Below the pieces are notes generated by a model. That model saw only the letters and a list, made by a program, of their open reading frames with translations. It was not told the origin of the DNA and searched no databases. Shown piece after piece: positions 8,439-17,289 of a DNA stretch of 64,000 nucleotides. Within the stretch, counting starts at the first letter, position 1. Each line of letters opens with the position of its first letter. This DNA is from CAWUIO01 sp963922455 (lineage in GTDB: Bacteria; Bacteroidota; Bacteroidia; Cytophagales; Microscillaceae). The stretch covers positions 22,014-86,013 of the forward strand of contig CAWUIO010000013.1 of assembly GCA_963922455.1 (NCBI GenBank), in the 5' to 3' direction. Both the position numbers and the translations under genes were made by a program.

Positions 8439-10328
8439 ATGCACCTAAACCAGTCCATTCTCTTGTCATTCGGCTTCCTCTTCCTTTGTTTGGCTTGTCA
8501 AGCCCCCAAGCTGAGCACAGAAGCGCCCCTCATTGGTTTTTTGGATGCCTTTGAGGATGAAACAATAGATAAAGCCCGAGTGGGGTTTTTGGCCGCCTTG
8601 GCCGAAGCCGGTTTTGACGAAGAGAAAGGGACTTTACAAGTTTTATACCGCAATGCCCAGGGAGATATCCCTACTTTAGTACAAGCCTGCGACTATTTAC
8701 TTTCCCAACCTACCCGGCTCATTGCCTGCAACCCGACCTCGGCTACGATTACGGCCACCCAAAGAAGTAAAGCTACTCCAGTATGCATGATGGTCTCCTC
8801 CCACCCCAGCTTGATTGGTTTGGTAGATTCGGAGGGTATCCCCCCGCCTACTTTGTTTGGCACCTACGAAACCCTGGACTACATCAGTCAGTCGGTACGG
8901 GTGATGAAGCAAATCTTACCCAAACTAAAAAAAGCGGGGCTTATCTATAATCAAGCCGAAGCCCAATCGGTCAATGCCTTGAAAACCATCCAAAAAACCG
9001 CCGACGAACTCGGGCTTGAACTCATTATAAAGCCGGTCAACAACTCTTCTGAAACCCAACTCATTGTAGAATCACTCCTCAATGAGGATATAGAAGCTTT
9101 TTTTGCCATGCCCGACAATGTAGTCTTCGCTTCCTTTGAAGTGATTTTTAAATCCTGCCAGCAATACAAGGTCCCTATTTTTACGAGCGAGGAAGGACTC
9201 GTCAAACGCGGGGCTTTGGCTGCTTACGGAGCTGATATGTATCAATGGGGTTACCAAGCGGGTAAAAGTGCCGCCCTATACCTTCAAAGTCCGCCCGATG
9301 AAGTCCCTCCCCTGGAAGCCGTAAGTACCCATCGCCGCATGTACAATCCGGAAATGGTACGGCAATTTAACTTGAAAATGGGGCCCAAATTTGAGCCCGT
9401 ACAACTCAGCCAAGAAGAGGAGGCAACCGAAAGAAAATTAGCTTCCAATGCTAGGGCCCAAAGCTCGGGTAATTTTTACACCAGTGCCTTGATGCTCGGG
9501 CTGGCCTTTGCTTCCCTGGGTTTGGGTATTTTTATCTCCATGCGCATATTTGAGATTCCCGATATCACCACCGATGGGAGCTATACCCTAGGAGGCTGCG
9601 CAGCGGCAGTAATGCTTGTACACGATTTACCTTTAGGCCTCATTATTTTGGCTGTGATTACTCTGGGAGCAGTAGCGGGCATGATTACCGGGTTTATCCA
9701 CGCCAAGTTGGAGGTGAATGCCCTCTTGGCCGGTATTTTGGTGATGACCGCCCTCTACTCCGTAAACTTGAGCTTGATGGGCCGGTCCAATATCCCGCTC
9801 TTAGGTACAAATAATCTATTAGAATATCTCCCTGGGGTATCTCCTTATACCTCCCAACTCCTAAGCTTGCTGCTTATCGTCTTCCTGCTATGCTTATTTT
9901 TAAGCTACTTGCTCAAAACCGATTTTGGGCTTGCCATGCGGGCTACTGGCGACTCTGAATCTATGATCCGGGCCAATGGAGTAGATACCGATTGGATGAA
10001 AATTTTAGGTTTAGGTCTTTCCAATGCCTTTGTCGCCCTCAGCGGGATGTTGATTGTGCAATATCAAGGATTCGCCGATATCAATATGGGGATTGGCATC
10101 GTCATCATTGGCCTGGGTTCTGTGATGATTGGGGAGTCTTTGAGTACCTGGCTAGGCTTGCGAAAGATCCAGTACCGAGTGCTTGGCGTAGTGCTAGGTA
10201 CCATCGCTTTTCGTCTTATTTTGGCCCTTACCTTGGCTATTGGCATAGACCCCAGTATGTTAAAGCTCGTTACGGCCCTCTTGGTCTTACTGGTAGTGGC
10301 CTTTCCCAAATTTAGAAGCCGCGACTAA
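8439..10328 (+). CDS. Fused substrate-binding lipoprotein and ABC permease (TrpX/TrpY-type)
   Basis: A 629-residue protein combining two normally separate ABC importer parts. ATG 8439 is preferred over an in-frame TTG at 8385 because it gives a clean lipoprotein signal (FLFLCLAC, lipid Cys at about residue 20). Residues about 30-320 match the ABC_sub_bind (DUF534-like) family used in TrpXYZ-type amino-acid importers, with an LIGFLDAFEDET start and an EEGLVKRGALAAYG segment near the end. Residues about 360-625 are a BPD_transp_2-type permease with eight or so hydrophobic helices and the signature EIPDITTDGSYTLGG. No ATP-binding subunit follows: repeat R3 and an AsmA gene come next. The fusion is continuous with no frameshift. 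The substrate is unknown. Confidence 0.85.
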   Translation: MHLNQSILLSFGFLFLCLACQAPKLSTEAPLIGFLDAFEDETIDKARVGFLAALAEAGFDEEKGTLQVLYRNAQGDIPTLVQACDYLLSQPTRLIACNPTSATITATQRSKATPVCMMVSSHPSLIGLVDSEGIPPPTLFGTYETLDYISQSVRVMKQILPKLKKAGLIYNQAEAQSVNALKTIQKTADELGLELIIKPVNNSSETQLIVESLLNEDIEAFFAMPDNVVFASFEVIFKSCQQYKVPIFTSEEGLVKRGALAAYGADMYQWGYQAGKSAALYLQSPPDEVPPLEAVSTHRRMYNPEMVRQFNLKMGPKFEPVQLSQEEEATERKLASNARAQSSGNFYTSALMLGLAFASLGLGIFISMRIFEIPDITTDGSYTLGGCAAAVMLVHDLPLGLIILAVITLGAVAGMITGFIHAKLEVNALLAGILVMTALYSVNLSLMGRSNIPLLGTNNLLEYLPGVSPYTSQLLSLLLIVFLLCLFLSYLLKTDFGLAMRATGDSESMIRANGVDTDWMKILGLGLSNAFVALSGMLIVQYQGFADINMGIGIVIIGLGSVMIGESLSTWLGLRKIQYRVLGVVLGTIAFRLILALTLAIGIDPSMLKLVTALLVLLVVAFPKFRSRD

Positions 10329-10374
10329 GAAACTTCTCCAAGTTTTTCCTCCTAAAAAGTATATGAATACATTT

Positions 10375-10505
10375 GGGGCTTGCCCGCGCTATGATATTTC
10401 TGGTATAAAAAGACCAACCGAATGGCGCGGGCCGGGCTTTCGCTACTCGCTGCCTTTCCCCGCCGGGCCTACACGAGCTCAAACAGGCCGCTCTATCCCT
10501 AAGCC
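10375..10505 (+). repeat. Dispersed hairpin repeat, copy R3 (forward)
   Basis: A near-consensus copy. It starts GGGGCTTGCCCGCGC, with arms GCCCGCGC (10382-10389) and GCGCGGGC (10425-10432) around 35 nt, then GGGCTTTCGCTACTCGCTGC and GAGCTCAAACAGGCCGCTC, ending ATCCCTAAGCC. It lies 46 bp after the permease stop. The rest of the gap to 10726 shows nothing else recognisable. Confidence 0.95.
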
Positions 10506-10726
10506 ATAAGATTGACTGTTAACAAAATAAGCCTTTTTGTAGCCACTCAAATCATATTTTAATTCAACTCCCCCCCAAAACCTAGGGCATTCCTCAGGCA
10601 AGCTCTCATTTTCTGGTGGAGATTTTGTAAAATTGCTGGGGATTGGGGAATTTTATTTCCTTCCCAAGCCTTTAAATTTATATTACAAACGTCATAAAAG
10701 TTGACATAATCCCAAACAAAAGAGCT

Positions 10727-13700
10727 ATGTTGAAAAAAATTGCCTGGTATTTTGCTGGTTTTCTGGCGGTATTTTTTATCATACTTCTTGCCCTCCCCTT
10801 CTTTTTCAAAGACCAAATCCAAAAAAAGATTGATGAAGAGCTCCAAAAGTCTATCCAAGCGGAGGTTCACTTCGATTTAGACAAGTTTGGCCTAAGTTTT
10901 ATCAGAAACTTCCCCAATGTTTCGGTATCAGTCCAAGACTTTGGGATTATCGGCCAGGAAAACTTCGCCGGCGATACCTTACTTTCTGTGAAGTATGTCA
11001 ATGTAGCCGTAGATATATGGAGCGTTTTGTTTGGCCAGCAGATGCAAGTTAAAAGTATTTATGTAGACTCCCCTTACATTCAAGGTCTCGTCAAATCAAA
11101 CGGAGAAGCCAATTGGGACATATTTGCCGCTAGCAGTGAAGACTCAAGCGCCACCGAAGAAGAGACCACCCCCGAAGAAAGTCCTACCGAATTTAATATC
11201 GGCATCAAGCGTTGGGAAATTCGGGATGCCCGTATCCACTTTTTAGACCAAAGTCAAGGGATCGTTTTTAAACTAGACGACCTAGACCACGAAGGTAGGG
11301 GTGATTTTGATCAAGAAGTGTTTGACCTGAGCACCCAAACCAATATCGCTGCTATTCTGGCTGAGTATGGTGGCACTAATTACCTGAACCAACAATCTTT
11401 TAAAGCGGATGTGGTTTTGAACATGAACCTACCTCAGCAAAAGTATACCTTCAAAGAGAACGAAATACAACTTAATGACTTTGTTTTTGGTTTTGACGGC
11501 TGGGTGCAATTAGACTCCAACAATACTCAAATGGACTTGACGTATGCCGCCAAAGAAACCAGCTTTAAAAACTTACTTTCTCTGGTACCGGGTATGTATA
11601 CGGAGTCTTTCGCTTCTTTAAAGAGTAGTGGCAATTTGCAATTTGATGGGTATGCCAAAGGCGTATATAGCGAAAGCCAAATTCCCGGATTTGCCTTTAA
11701 CCTGCAAGTCAAAGAAGGGATGTTCCAGTATCCCGACTTACCCGTTCCGGTAAACCATGTGAATCTTAGCTTGAAGACAAAAATACCTCAAGACCAAATA
11801 CATGCCCTTACTTTAGATTTGGATAAGTTTCATATGGATATGGGCGAAAACCCCGTAGACTTGACCGCCCATATCAAGGGTATACAAGATCCCTTTATAC
11901 AAGCCAATATACGGTCCAAGATAAACCTGGCTGACCTGACAAAAATTTTCCCTATGGAGGGCTTAGCCTTACAAGGGCTTTTCACTGCCCAAGCCAAAGT
12001 AAACGGGCAATACCAAGAAAAAAGCCAAAAACTACCCAGCATTCAAGCTACGCTAGGCTTAAAAAATGGCTATGTCAAATCTGATCAATTTCCCGAAGCA
12101 CTCGAGAAGGTAACCTTCCTCACCCATGTGACCAACAAAAGTGGGAATTATCCAGACACCCACATTGAAGTAGATACCTTTCATATGGTCTTAGACCAAG
12201 AGACTTTTGCTTTACACGCCATGGTGGAAGACCTGGAGGAAATGCGTTATGACATAAAGGCCAAAGGTAGAATCAATTTAGAAAAAGCCTTGCACTACTA
12301 TCCCTTGGAAGGCTATGAAGATACGGAGCTCAAAGGAAACATTTACGCTGATATGGAGACCCAAGGGAGTGTAGCAAAATTAGTGGCCGGACAATACAGT
12401 GACTTGCCCGCTCGTGGTATCTTGCAAATTAGAAACTTTGACTACCGCAGCCCTGAGCTCCTCCCCCAAGGTTTGAAAATCCAACAGGCCAATGCTTTTT
12501 TTGACCCTCGCGAGATTAAACTGGAAAATATGGAGGGTTTCCTAGGCAAGAGTGATATCAAATTACGCGGGAAAATTCAAAACTACATCGACTATGTGTT
12601 TCAGCCCCAGGCTACGCTAAAAGGAAACATGCAGTTTGAATCCCGACGCTTCGATCTCAACGAATGGCTGGTGGTAGAAACCGAGGAGGAAAGTAATAGT
12701 ACTTCCACTCCAGTAGAAAATCCCAGCCCTAGTCCAGGAGATACCCTCACCTTGGCTGGGGCTACCCAAATCCCACGCAACATTGATTTTGTCTTAGATT
12801 CTAAACTTGATAAAGTTTCCTATGGCACACTTGACCTGGATAACCTAAGCGGTCAAATTTTAATTAAGGATGGAACCATCCGTCTCAATCAACTTCTATT
12901 CGGAACCTTGGGAGGAAAGTTTAAGGCCAATGGAACCTACGACACCCGGGACGTGGAGAAGCCAAGTTATGCCATGGATTTCCAAATTGAAGAGCTGCCC
13001 CTAAGTCAATTATACGATTACGTCGTCCTAGACTCTCCAGAAAGCAACCTAATGTCCCAAAAGATATCTGGTGCGTTCAATACCTTATTCAAAATACAAG
13101 GGCGGCTAGATCAAGATTTAATGCCCTTGTTAGATGAGTCGGTGAGCGGCTCCTTAGATGCCGCCGTCCGTCAGGCGGAGATTCAAGATGCTCCAGCCCT
13201 TAAAAAAGTAGCTTCGTTTACCAATTTGAAAGGCTTGGATAAATTTAGCTTCAAAGATGTCATCGTGAAGGGCAACATTCGCGAAGGAATTGTAGAATAT
13301 GAGCCTTTTGATGTCCAAGCTGGCGACTATAAAATGAATGTGAGTGGCACTACCAGCTTAACGGGTGATCTTAATTTACTTTTAAAATTGGATGTTCCCT
13401 TAGGCGATATTGGTCAATTAGCCCGCACGACCCTTGCCACACTTACCAAGAAAAACTTAAGCGATGCTGAAAGCTTGGAAGTATCCTACCGGGTTGTAGG
13501 CCCCATGAGCAAACCTACATATGAATTAGTAGGCGGTGCCAGCCAAGGAGGATTAAAAGATATTGCCAAGGAAAAGGTTAAGGAATTGGTAGATGACAAA
13601 GTAGGAGATCCCGTAAAGGATAAAATCCAGGAAAAGTTAGGCTTAAAAGAGGAAGGAGAGGATAGTGAGCTATCCGAAAATGTCATGAAAGAAGCGGAGG

Positions 13701-13954
13701 CTAGGGCTGAGCAGATTCGCTCTGAGGGTAAAAATGCCGCCCAAACAATCCGGGAGGAAGCCGACCGAACCTATAAAAAAGCTATGGAAGCCGCATCTAA
13801 GCAGGGTCTCCTAACTAGAAAAGCGGCCGAATTGGCTGCCAAAAAAGCCAAAGACCTCGCTTATAAAAGAGCAAGCGATGTTGAAAACACAGCTAATCAA
13901 AAAGCCGATCAAATCATAGAAGAAGCGCGTAAAAAAACCGGATCAACTAATTGA
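10727..13954 (+). CDS. AsmA-family envelope protein
   Basis: A 1075-residue member of the AsmA/DUF748-like superfamily, large bridge-like envelope proteins implicated in lipid traffic between inner and outer membranes. One N-terminal membrane helix (about 5-27) is followed by the family's opening pattern: DQIQKKIDEELQKSI, then LSFIRNFPNVSVSVQDF, and VDIWSVLFGQQMQVKSIYVDSP. A long series of beta-rich repeats fills residues about 170-960, and an AsmA C-terminal-like segment sits near 760-960. The last ~110 residues are an Ala/Glu/Lys-rich helical tail (EARAEQIRSEGKNAAQTI and onward). The stop codon lies inside a terminator hairpin (13936-13961). The gene is not obviously co-transcribed with the fusion gene because R3 separates them. 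Family is confident, cargo unknown. Confidence 0.88.
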   Translation: MLKKIAWYFAGFLAVFFIILLALPFFFKDQIQKKIDEELQKSIQAEVHFDLDKFGLSFIRNFPNVSVSVQDFGIIGQENFAGDTLLSVKYVNVAVDIWSVLFGQQMQVKSIYVDSPYIQGLVKSNGEANWDIFAASSEDSSATEEETTPEESPTEFNIGIKRWEIRDARIHFLDQSQGIVFKLDDLDHEGRGDFDQEVFDLSTQTNIAAILAEYGGTNYLNQQSFKADVVLNMNLPQQKYTFKENEIQLNDFVFGFDGWVQLDSNNTQMDLTYAAKETSFKNLLSLVPGMYTESFASLKSSGNLQFDGYAKGVYSESQIPGFAFNLQVKEGMFQYPDLPVPVNHVNLSLKTKIPQDQIHALTLDLDKFHMDMGENPVDLTAHIKGIQDPFIQANIRSKINLADLTKIFPMEGLALQGLFTAQAKVNGQYQEKSQKLPSIQATLGLKNGYVKSDQFPEALEKVTFLTHVTNKSGNYPDTHIEVDTFHMVLDQETFALHAMVEDLEEMRYDIKAKGRINLEKALHYYPLEGYEDTELKGNIYADMETQGSVAKLVAGQYSDLPARGILQIRNFDYRSPELLPQGLKIQQANAFFDPREIKLENMEGFLGKSDIKLRGKIQNYIDYVFQPQATLKGNMQFESRRFDLNEWLVVETEEESNSTSTPVENPSPSPGDTLTLAGATQIPRNIDFVLDSKLDKVSYGTLDLDNLSGQILIKDGTIRLNQLLFGTLGGKFKANGTYDTRDVEKPSYAMDFQIEELPLSQLYDYVVLDSPESNLMSQKISGAFNTLFKIQGRLDQDLMPLLDESVSGSLDAAVRQAEIQDAPALKKVASFTNLKGLDKFSFKDVIVKGNIREGIVEYEPFDVQAGDYKMNVSGTTSLTGDLNLLLKLDVPLGDIGQLARTTLATLTKKNLSDAESLEVSYRVVGPMSKPTYELVGGASQGGLKDIAKEKVKELVDDKVGDPVKDKIQEKLGLKEEGEDSELSENVMKEAEARAEQIRSEGKNAAQTIREEADRTYKKAMEAASKQGLLTRKAAELAAKKAKDLAYKRASDVENTANQKADQIIEEARKKTGSTN

Positions 13955-13961
13955 TCCGGTT
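13936..13961. terminator. Terminator shared by two convergent genes, overlapping a stop codon
   Basis: The stem AACCGGATCAA / TTGATCCGGTT has loop CTAA. On the minus strand it is followed by seven T, a good terminator for the nfu-mrp unit; on the plus strand the U-run is weaker (GCGTTTTG). The AsmA stop codon TGA (13952-13954) sits in the right arm. Confidence 0.85.
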
Positions 13962-13995
13962 AGCGTTTTGTCCATATTTTCTCAAGGGAAAGCTT

Positions 13996-14259
13996 CTACG
14001 CTTCGTGCGCATTCACAGCTTGAACCACTTTGATTTCCGGCACTGCCTTCAACACAGATTCCTCTATACCGGCTTTCAAGGTCATAATAGACATAGGACA
14101 ACTGCTACAAGAACCTAAAAGCTCAATGCTTAACGTTCCTTCTTCATTAATTTCAAGCACTTTGACATCTCCACCGTCTGCCGCCAGATAGGGACGTATC
14201 GTATCCAAGGCACTTTCTACTCGCTTGTAAAGCTCTGTATTGTCCGTATCCATGATCAT
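13996..14259 (-). CDS. NifU C-terminal domain (Nfu-type) iron-sulfur scaffold
   Basis: An 87-residue protein that is essentially one Nfu domain. It has the typical start (RVESALDTIRPYLAADGGDV), a central beta segment, and the CSSC cluster-binding motif in GSCSSCPMS. Nfu proteins assemble and deliver [4Fe-4S] clusters to apo-enzymes. The start may be ATG 14259 or ATG 14253 two codons later. It sits 63 bp downstream of mrp on the same strand, and both are iron-sulfur trafficking functions, so they are probably co-transcribed up to the terminator at 13936-13961. Confidence 0.93.
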   Translation of the reverse strand: MIMDTDNTELYKRVESALDTIRPYLAADGGDVKVLEINEEGTLSIELLGSCSSCPMSIMTLKAGIEESVLKAVPEIKVVQAVNAHEA

Positions 14260-14322
14260 AAATTATTGAGTATTTCTTTTATTCCTAAATCGAGGGATAA
14301 TTTCTAAAATTAACAAAACTAT

Positions 14323-15420
14323 TTAGTTTTTAATTTCTACGCGCTCGGTTTTTTTCAAGGAAGCATTTCGAATGGCTACTTGTTGAGCTAGGGCTTCGGC
14401 AATTTGTGAGAAAGCTTTCTGTTGAATCCCCTCTCCTTGGGCTACGGCAGGCACTCCCTGATCTCCCCCCTCTCTAATAGCTTGTACCAAGGGAACCTCA
14501 CCTAAAAATGGCAGCACATTATTCTGAGCCAAGGTTTTCCCCCCTTCTTTGCCAAATATGTAATATTTATTGTCGGGCAATTCAGCTGGGGTAAAGTAAG
14601 CCATGTTTTCAATTAACCCTAAAATAGGCACCTGGATCTGCCCTTGCCGGAACATGGCAATCCCCTTTAAGGCATCGGCTAAGGCTACTTTTTGGGGGGT
14701 AGTCACTATGACTGCTCCGGTAACGGGCACCGTTTGTACCAAAGTCAAATGAATATCGCTAGTTCCGGGAGGAAGGTCTACTAAAAGATAATCGAGTTCT
14801 CCCCAGGCTGTATCCCCGATGAATTGGGTAAGGGCTTTACTTGCCATAGGGCCTCGCCAAACCACGGCACTTTCGGCTGGAGACAAAAAGCCCATAGAGA
14901 TTATTTTCACACCATATTTTTCTATGGGAATTATCATGTTTTTACCCTCGACTTGTTTCACCAAGGGTTTTTCTTCTTCCACCCCAAACATCACCGGCTG
15001 AGATGGGCCAAAAATATCGGCATCCAACAAGCCTACCTTTGCTCCACTGCGGGCCAAAGCAACGGCTAAATTGGAGGAAACCGTAGACTTCCCGACCCCT
15101 CCTTTACCCGATGCAATTGCGATAATATTTTTTACCTCAGGTAGCAAAGGAGCTTTACTCCGAGTACTGGTTACTTGGGCATCCATTTCAATATGTATCT
15201 CCCAATCACCTCCTAAATCCCGATGAATAGCCTCTCGGCAACGCTGTTTGATCAATTCTTTCAAGGGACAAGCTGGGGTAGTTAAGATTACGGTAAAATG
15301 AATCTGTTTACCCTCAACCCCTACGTCTCGGATCATATTGAGCGAGACTAAATCTTGTTTCAGATCAGGTTCTTCTACTGTTGCCAGTGATTTTAAAATA
15401 TCTTCTTTTTGAATATGCAT
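14323..15420 (-). CDS. Mrp/NBP35-family iron-sulfur carrier ATPase
   Basis: A 365-residue Mrp (ApbC-like) protein. An N-terminal MIP18/DUF59 domain (about 1-80, with the TTPACPLKE segment) is followed by a ParA/MinD-type P-loop ATPase with the deviant Walker A GKGGVGKST at 105-113. DLPPGTSDIHLTLVQ is the second family landmark. In most Mrp proteins a CxxC follows the ENMSYF region and bridges a cluster across the dimer. Here ENMAYFTPAELPDNKYY has no Cys at that place; this variant is widespread in Bacteroidota. It carries or loads Fe-S clusters in the cytoplasm and is next to the Nfu scaffold, which supports that role. Confidence 0.94.
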   Translation of the reverse strand: MHIQKEDILKSLATVEEPDLKQDLVSLNMIRDVGVEGKQIHFTVILTTPACPLKELIKQRCREAIHRDLGGDWEIHIEMDAQVTSTRSKAPLLPEVKNIIAIASGKGGVGKSTVSSNLAVALARSGAKVGLLDADIFGPSQPVMFGVEEEKPLVKQVEGKNMIIPIEKYGVKIISMGFLSPAESAVVWRGPMASKALTQFIGDTAWGELDYLLVDLPPGTSDIHLTLVQTVPVTGAVIVTTPQKVALADALKGIAMFRQGQIQVPILGLIENMAYFTPAELPDNKYYIFGKEGGKTLAQNNVLPFLGEVPLVQAIREGGDQGVPAVAQGEGIQQKAFSQIAEALAQQVAIRNASLKKTERVEIKN

Positions 15421-15454
15421 ACGATTACATTTTAGAAGCCAAACATTTGTTCAA

Positions 15455-16099
15455 TTAACTATCACAGTGTTTATCAATTTTCACCTGTGCTTTTTCAATG
15501 CCCAGTTCTTTGGCTTTTTTCCAATCTTTACAGGCTCCGTAAGAGTCTACCATTTCAAACCGTACAATACCCCTCCAATAATACGAAGGAGCCGATTCGG
15601 GATCCAGTTGTATGGCCAAGTTTAAATTGGTAATAGCTTGTTGCCAAGCTTTAAAGGTATAAATGATATGGCCTCTAAGGAGAAAATATTTGGCTACATT
15701 GGGGTTTAAAACGATGGCCTTCGCAATGGTCTCAAAGGCTTGTTTATGCCGCCCTAGAGAATCCTCTATGGTAGCAATCATATAAAAATACTCAGGATTT
15801 TGGTCATCTAGGCGTACCGCTTTCTTTAAATCGGGCATGGCCTCTTTATAAGCCCCTTGTTCTATACGGATCGATGCCCGGGTTGCCAAAATTTCTGGAT
15901 TCTTTTTATCCAAGGCTTCAGCTTTGTTCAATACCAGAATGGCTTCTTCATATTTTGCTTCTGCCATTTGTTTCTTGGCAGTTTCCAGGTAGGTCTCTAC
16001 GCTTTGCGAATACAATTTACCAATCAAAAAAGCGGATATTCCGCATAAAGTAAGCGCAAAACGCAGCAAAAAGTAAAATTTAGCAAAAAAATTATTCAT
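15455..16099 (-). CDS. Secreted TPR protein with C-terminal Cys-DW-Cys motif (1)
   Basis: A 214-residue protein. A hydrophobic N-terminus (about 9-30, ending LYSQ) looks like a signal peptide or anchor, followed by about five tetratricopeptide repeats (residues 35-190). It ends with ACKDWKKAKELG then a Cys about 20 residues after the first, a signature shared with three other TPR proteins in this window. It is 34 bp upstream of mrp on the same strand and may be transcribed with it. TPR proteins mediate protein-protein contact; the partner is unknown. Confidence 0.85.
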   Translation of the reverse strand: MNNFFAKFYFLLRFALTLCGISAFLIGKLYSQSVETYLETAKKQMAEAKYEEAILVLNKAEALDKKNPEILATRASIRIEQGAYKEAMPDLKKAVRLDDQNPEYFYMIATIEDSLGRHKQAFETIAKAIVLNPNVAKYFLLRGHIIYTFKAWQQAITNLNLAIQLDPESAPSYYWRGIVRFEMVDSYGACKDWKKAKELGIEKAQVKIDKHCDS

Positions 16100-16160
16100 A
16101 AATCAACCTTTTTATCCTTGTTTAAGTATGTATTATTACTATTCCAATCAACAAAAAATA

Positions 16161-16946
16161 ATGAAAAGATTTATACTCATAAATTTATTGACATTAGGTC
16201 TTATTACCAGTATCTCCGCCCAAACCCAAGTAGGTTTTAGTGGTCAAATAGGTGTACCCGTCGGGGATTTCGGCGATGAAATCGACGAAATTGGCTATGG
16301 TTTCCGAGCCAACGTGTTATTTCCACTCTTTCCTAAATCTCCCGTCTTTTTGGGACTTGACCTTGGTTATCTCATTTATGGTTCCAATGTACAGCAAATC
16401 CGGGAGACTATCGAGTTAACTACATCCAATGGCTTTGTGTTAGATCAATTCAACATTGACCTCCGGGTACGAACAAGAAACAATCTTTTAAACGGGGGCG
16501 CTGTCCTTCGCGTAAAAGCCCCTTTGCCCTTCGTACAACCTTATTTAGACGGTTTTGTAGGTTTGAATTACCTCTATACACGTACTAAAGTATTTGAAGA
16601 AGGTACTGACCGCTTTTTAACCGACCCTGACGGTACCAATGTGATTAACGCGGAAACGCAACTCAATAGTGTAGTGTTTAGCTATGGAGGAGGAGGAGGA
16701 GTTATGTTTAAAGTAATCCCCAACTTGATGATTGATGCCCGTGTGCTGTACATCTTAGGTAACCAAGCTGAATACTATGATCAAAGTCAAACAGAAGATT
16801 GGCGAATAGAATTTAGTGGAACCAACTATAATGATCCGAGTGATCTTAACAATGAGAATACAACTGTGGTAAGCCCCGATGGTATTCCTAAAGAATCTCG
16901 TACTGACTTAATTTCGGTAAATTTAGGAGTCACCTTTTCTTTCTAA
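16161..16946 (+). CDS. Outer-membrane beta-barrel protein
   Basis: A 261-residue protein. ATG 16161 is preferred over an earlier in-frame ATG (16128) because it directly starts a signal peptide (MKRFILINLLTLGLITSISA) cut before QTQVGFSG. The mature part alternates polar and aromatic residues in strands, with GLDLGYLIYGS, YLDGFVGLNYLY and YGGGGGVMFKV segments, and ends in VNLGVTFSF, a terminal aromatic typical of BAM-inserted barrels. It resembles OmpW/OprF-like small barrels but no named family is certain. It is divergent from the TPR-mrp-nfu unit. Confidence 0.8.
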   Translation: MKRFILINLLTLGLITSISAQTQVGFSGQIGVPVGDFGDEIDEIGYGFRANVLFPLFPKSPVFLGLDLGYLIYGSNVQQIRETIELTTSNGFVLDQFNIDLRVRTRNNLLNGGAVLRVKAPLPFVQPYLDGFVGLNYLYTRTKVFEEGTDRFLTDPDGTNVINAETQLNSVVFSYGGGGGVMFKVIPNLMIDARVLYILGNQAEYYDQSQTEDWRIEFSGTNYNDPSDLNNENTTVVSPDGIPKESRTDLISVNLGVTFSF

Positions 16947-17058
16947 GACTGGATAGCCCTCTTTTTAATTTATCTAAGGCGCTTGCCCGCTCTAAGAAAG
17001 TACTTATAGTTTTGCTTTAATTTCTGGATTAATCACACGTTACGCCTTAATTTTGAAT

Positions 17059-17187
17059 GGCTTAGGGATGGAACGGCCTGTTTGAGCTCGTTTGGGCCCA
17101 GCGGGGAGAGGCAGCGAGTAGTGACAGCCCGACCCGCGCTGCTACTTATTTCTAAAAAAACTTTAGGAAATAGCGCGGGGAAGCCCC
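17059..17187 (-). repeat. Dispersed hairpin repeat, copy R4 (reverse)
   Basis: A reverse copy: GGCTTAGGGATGGAACGGCC, GAGCTCG, GCAGCGAGTAGTGACAGCCC, then arms CCCGCGCT and AGCGCGGG around an AT-rich spacer, ending GAAGCCCC. It lies between the convergent beta-barrel and TPR genes. The ~100 bp from 17188 to 17289 shows nothing else clear. Confidence 0.93.
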
Positions 17188-17289
17188 TAGAAGTCTTTTT
17201 TTAAACCAAACACACGTCTAATCTAGGACTCAAGGTATTTTAAGTATAAGGCAAAGCGAGCAAGCCTTTCACTTTTTTTCTGCGGAGAC

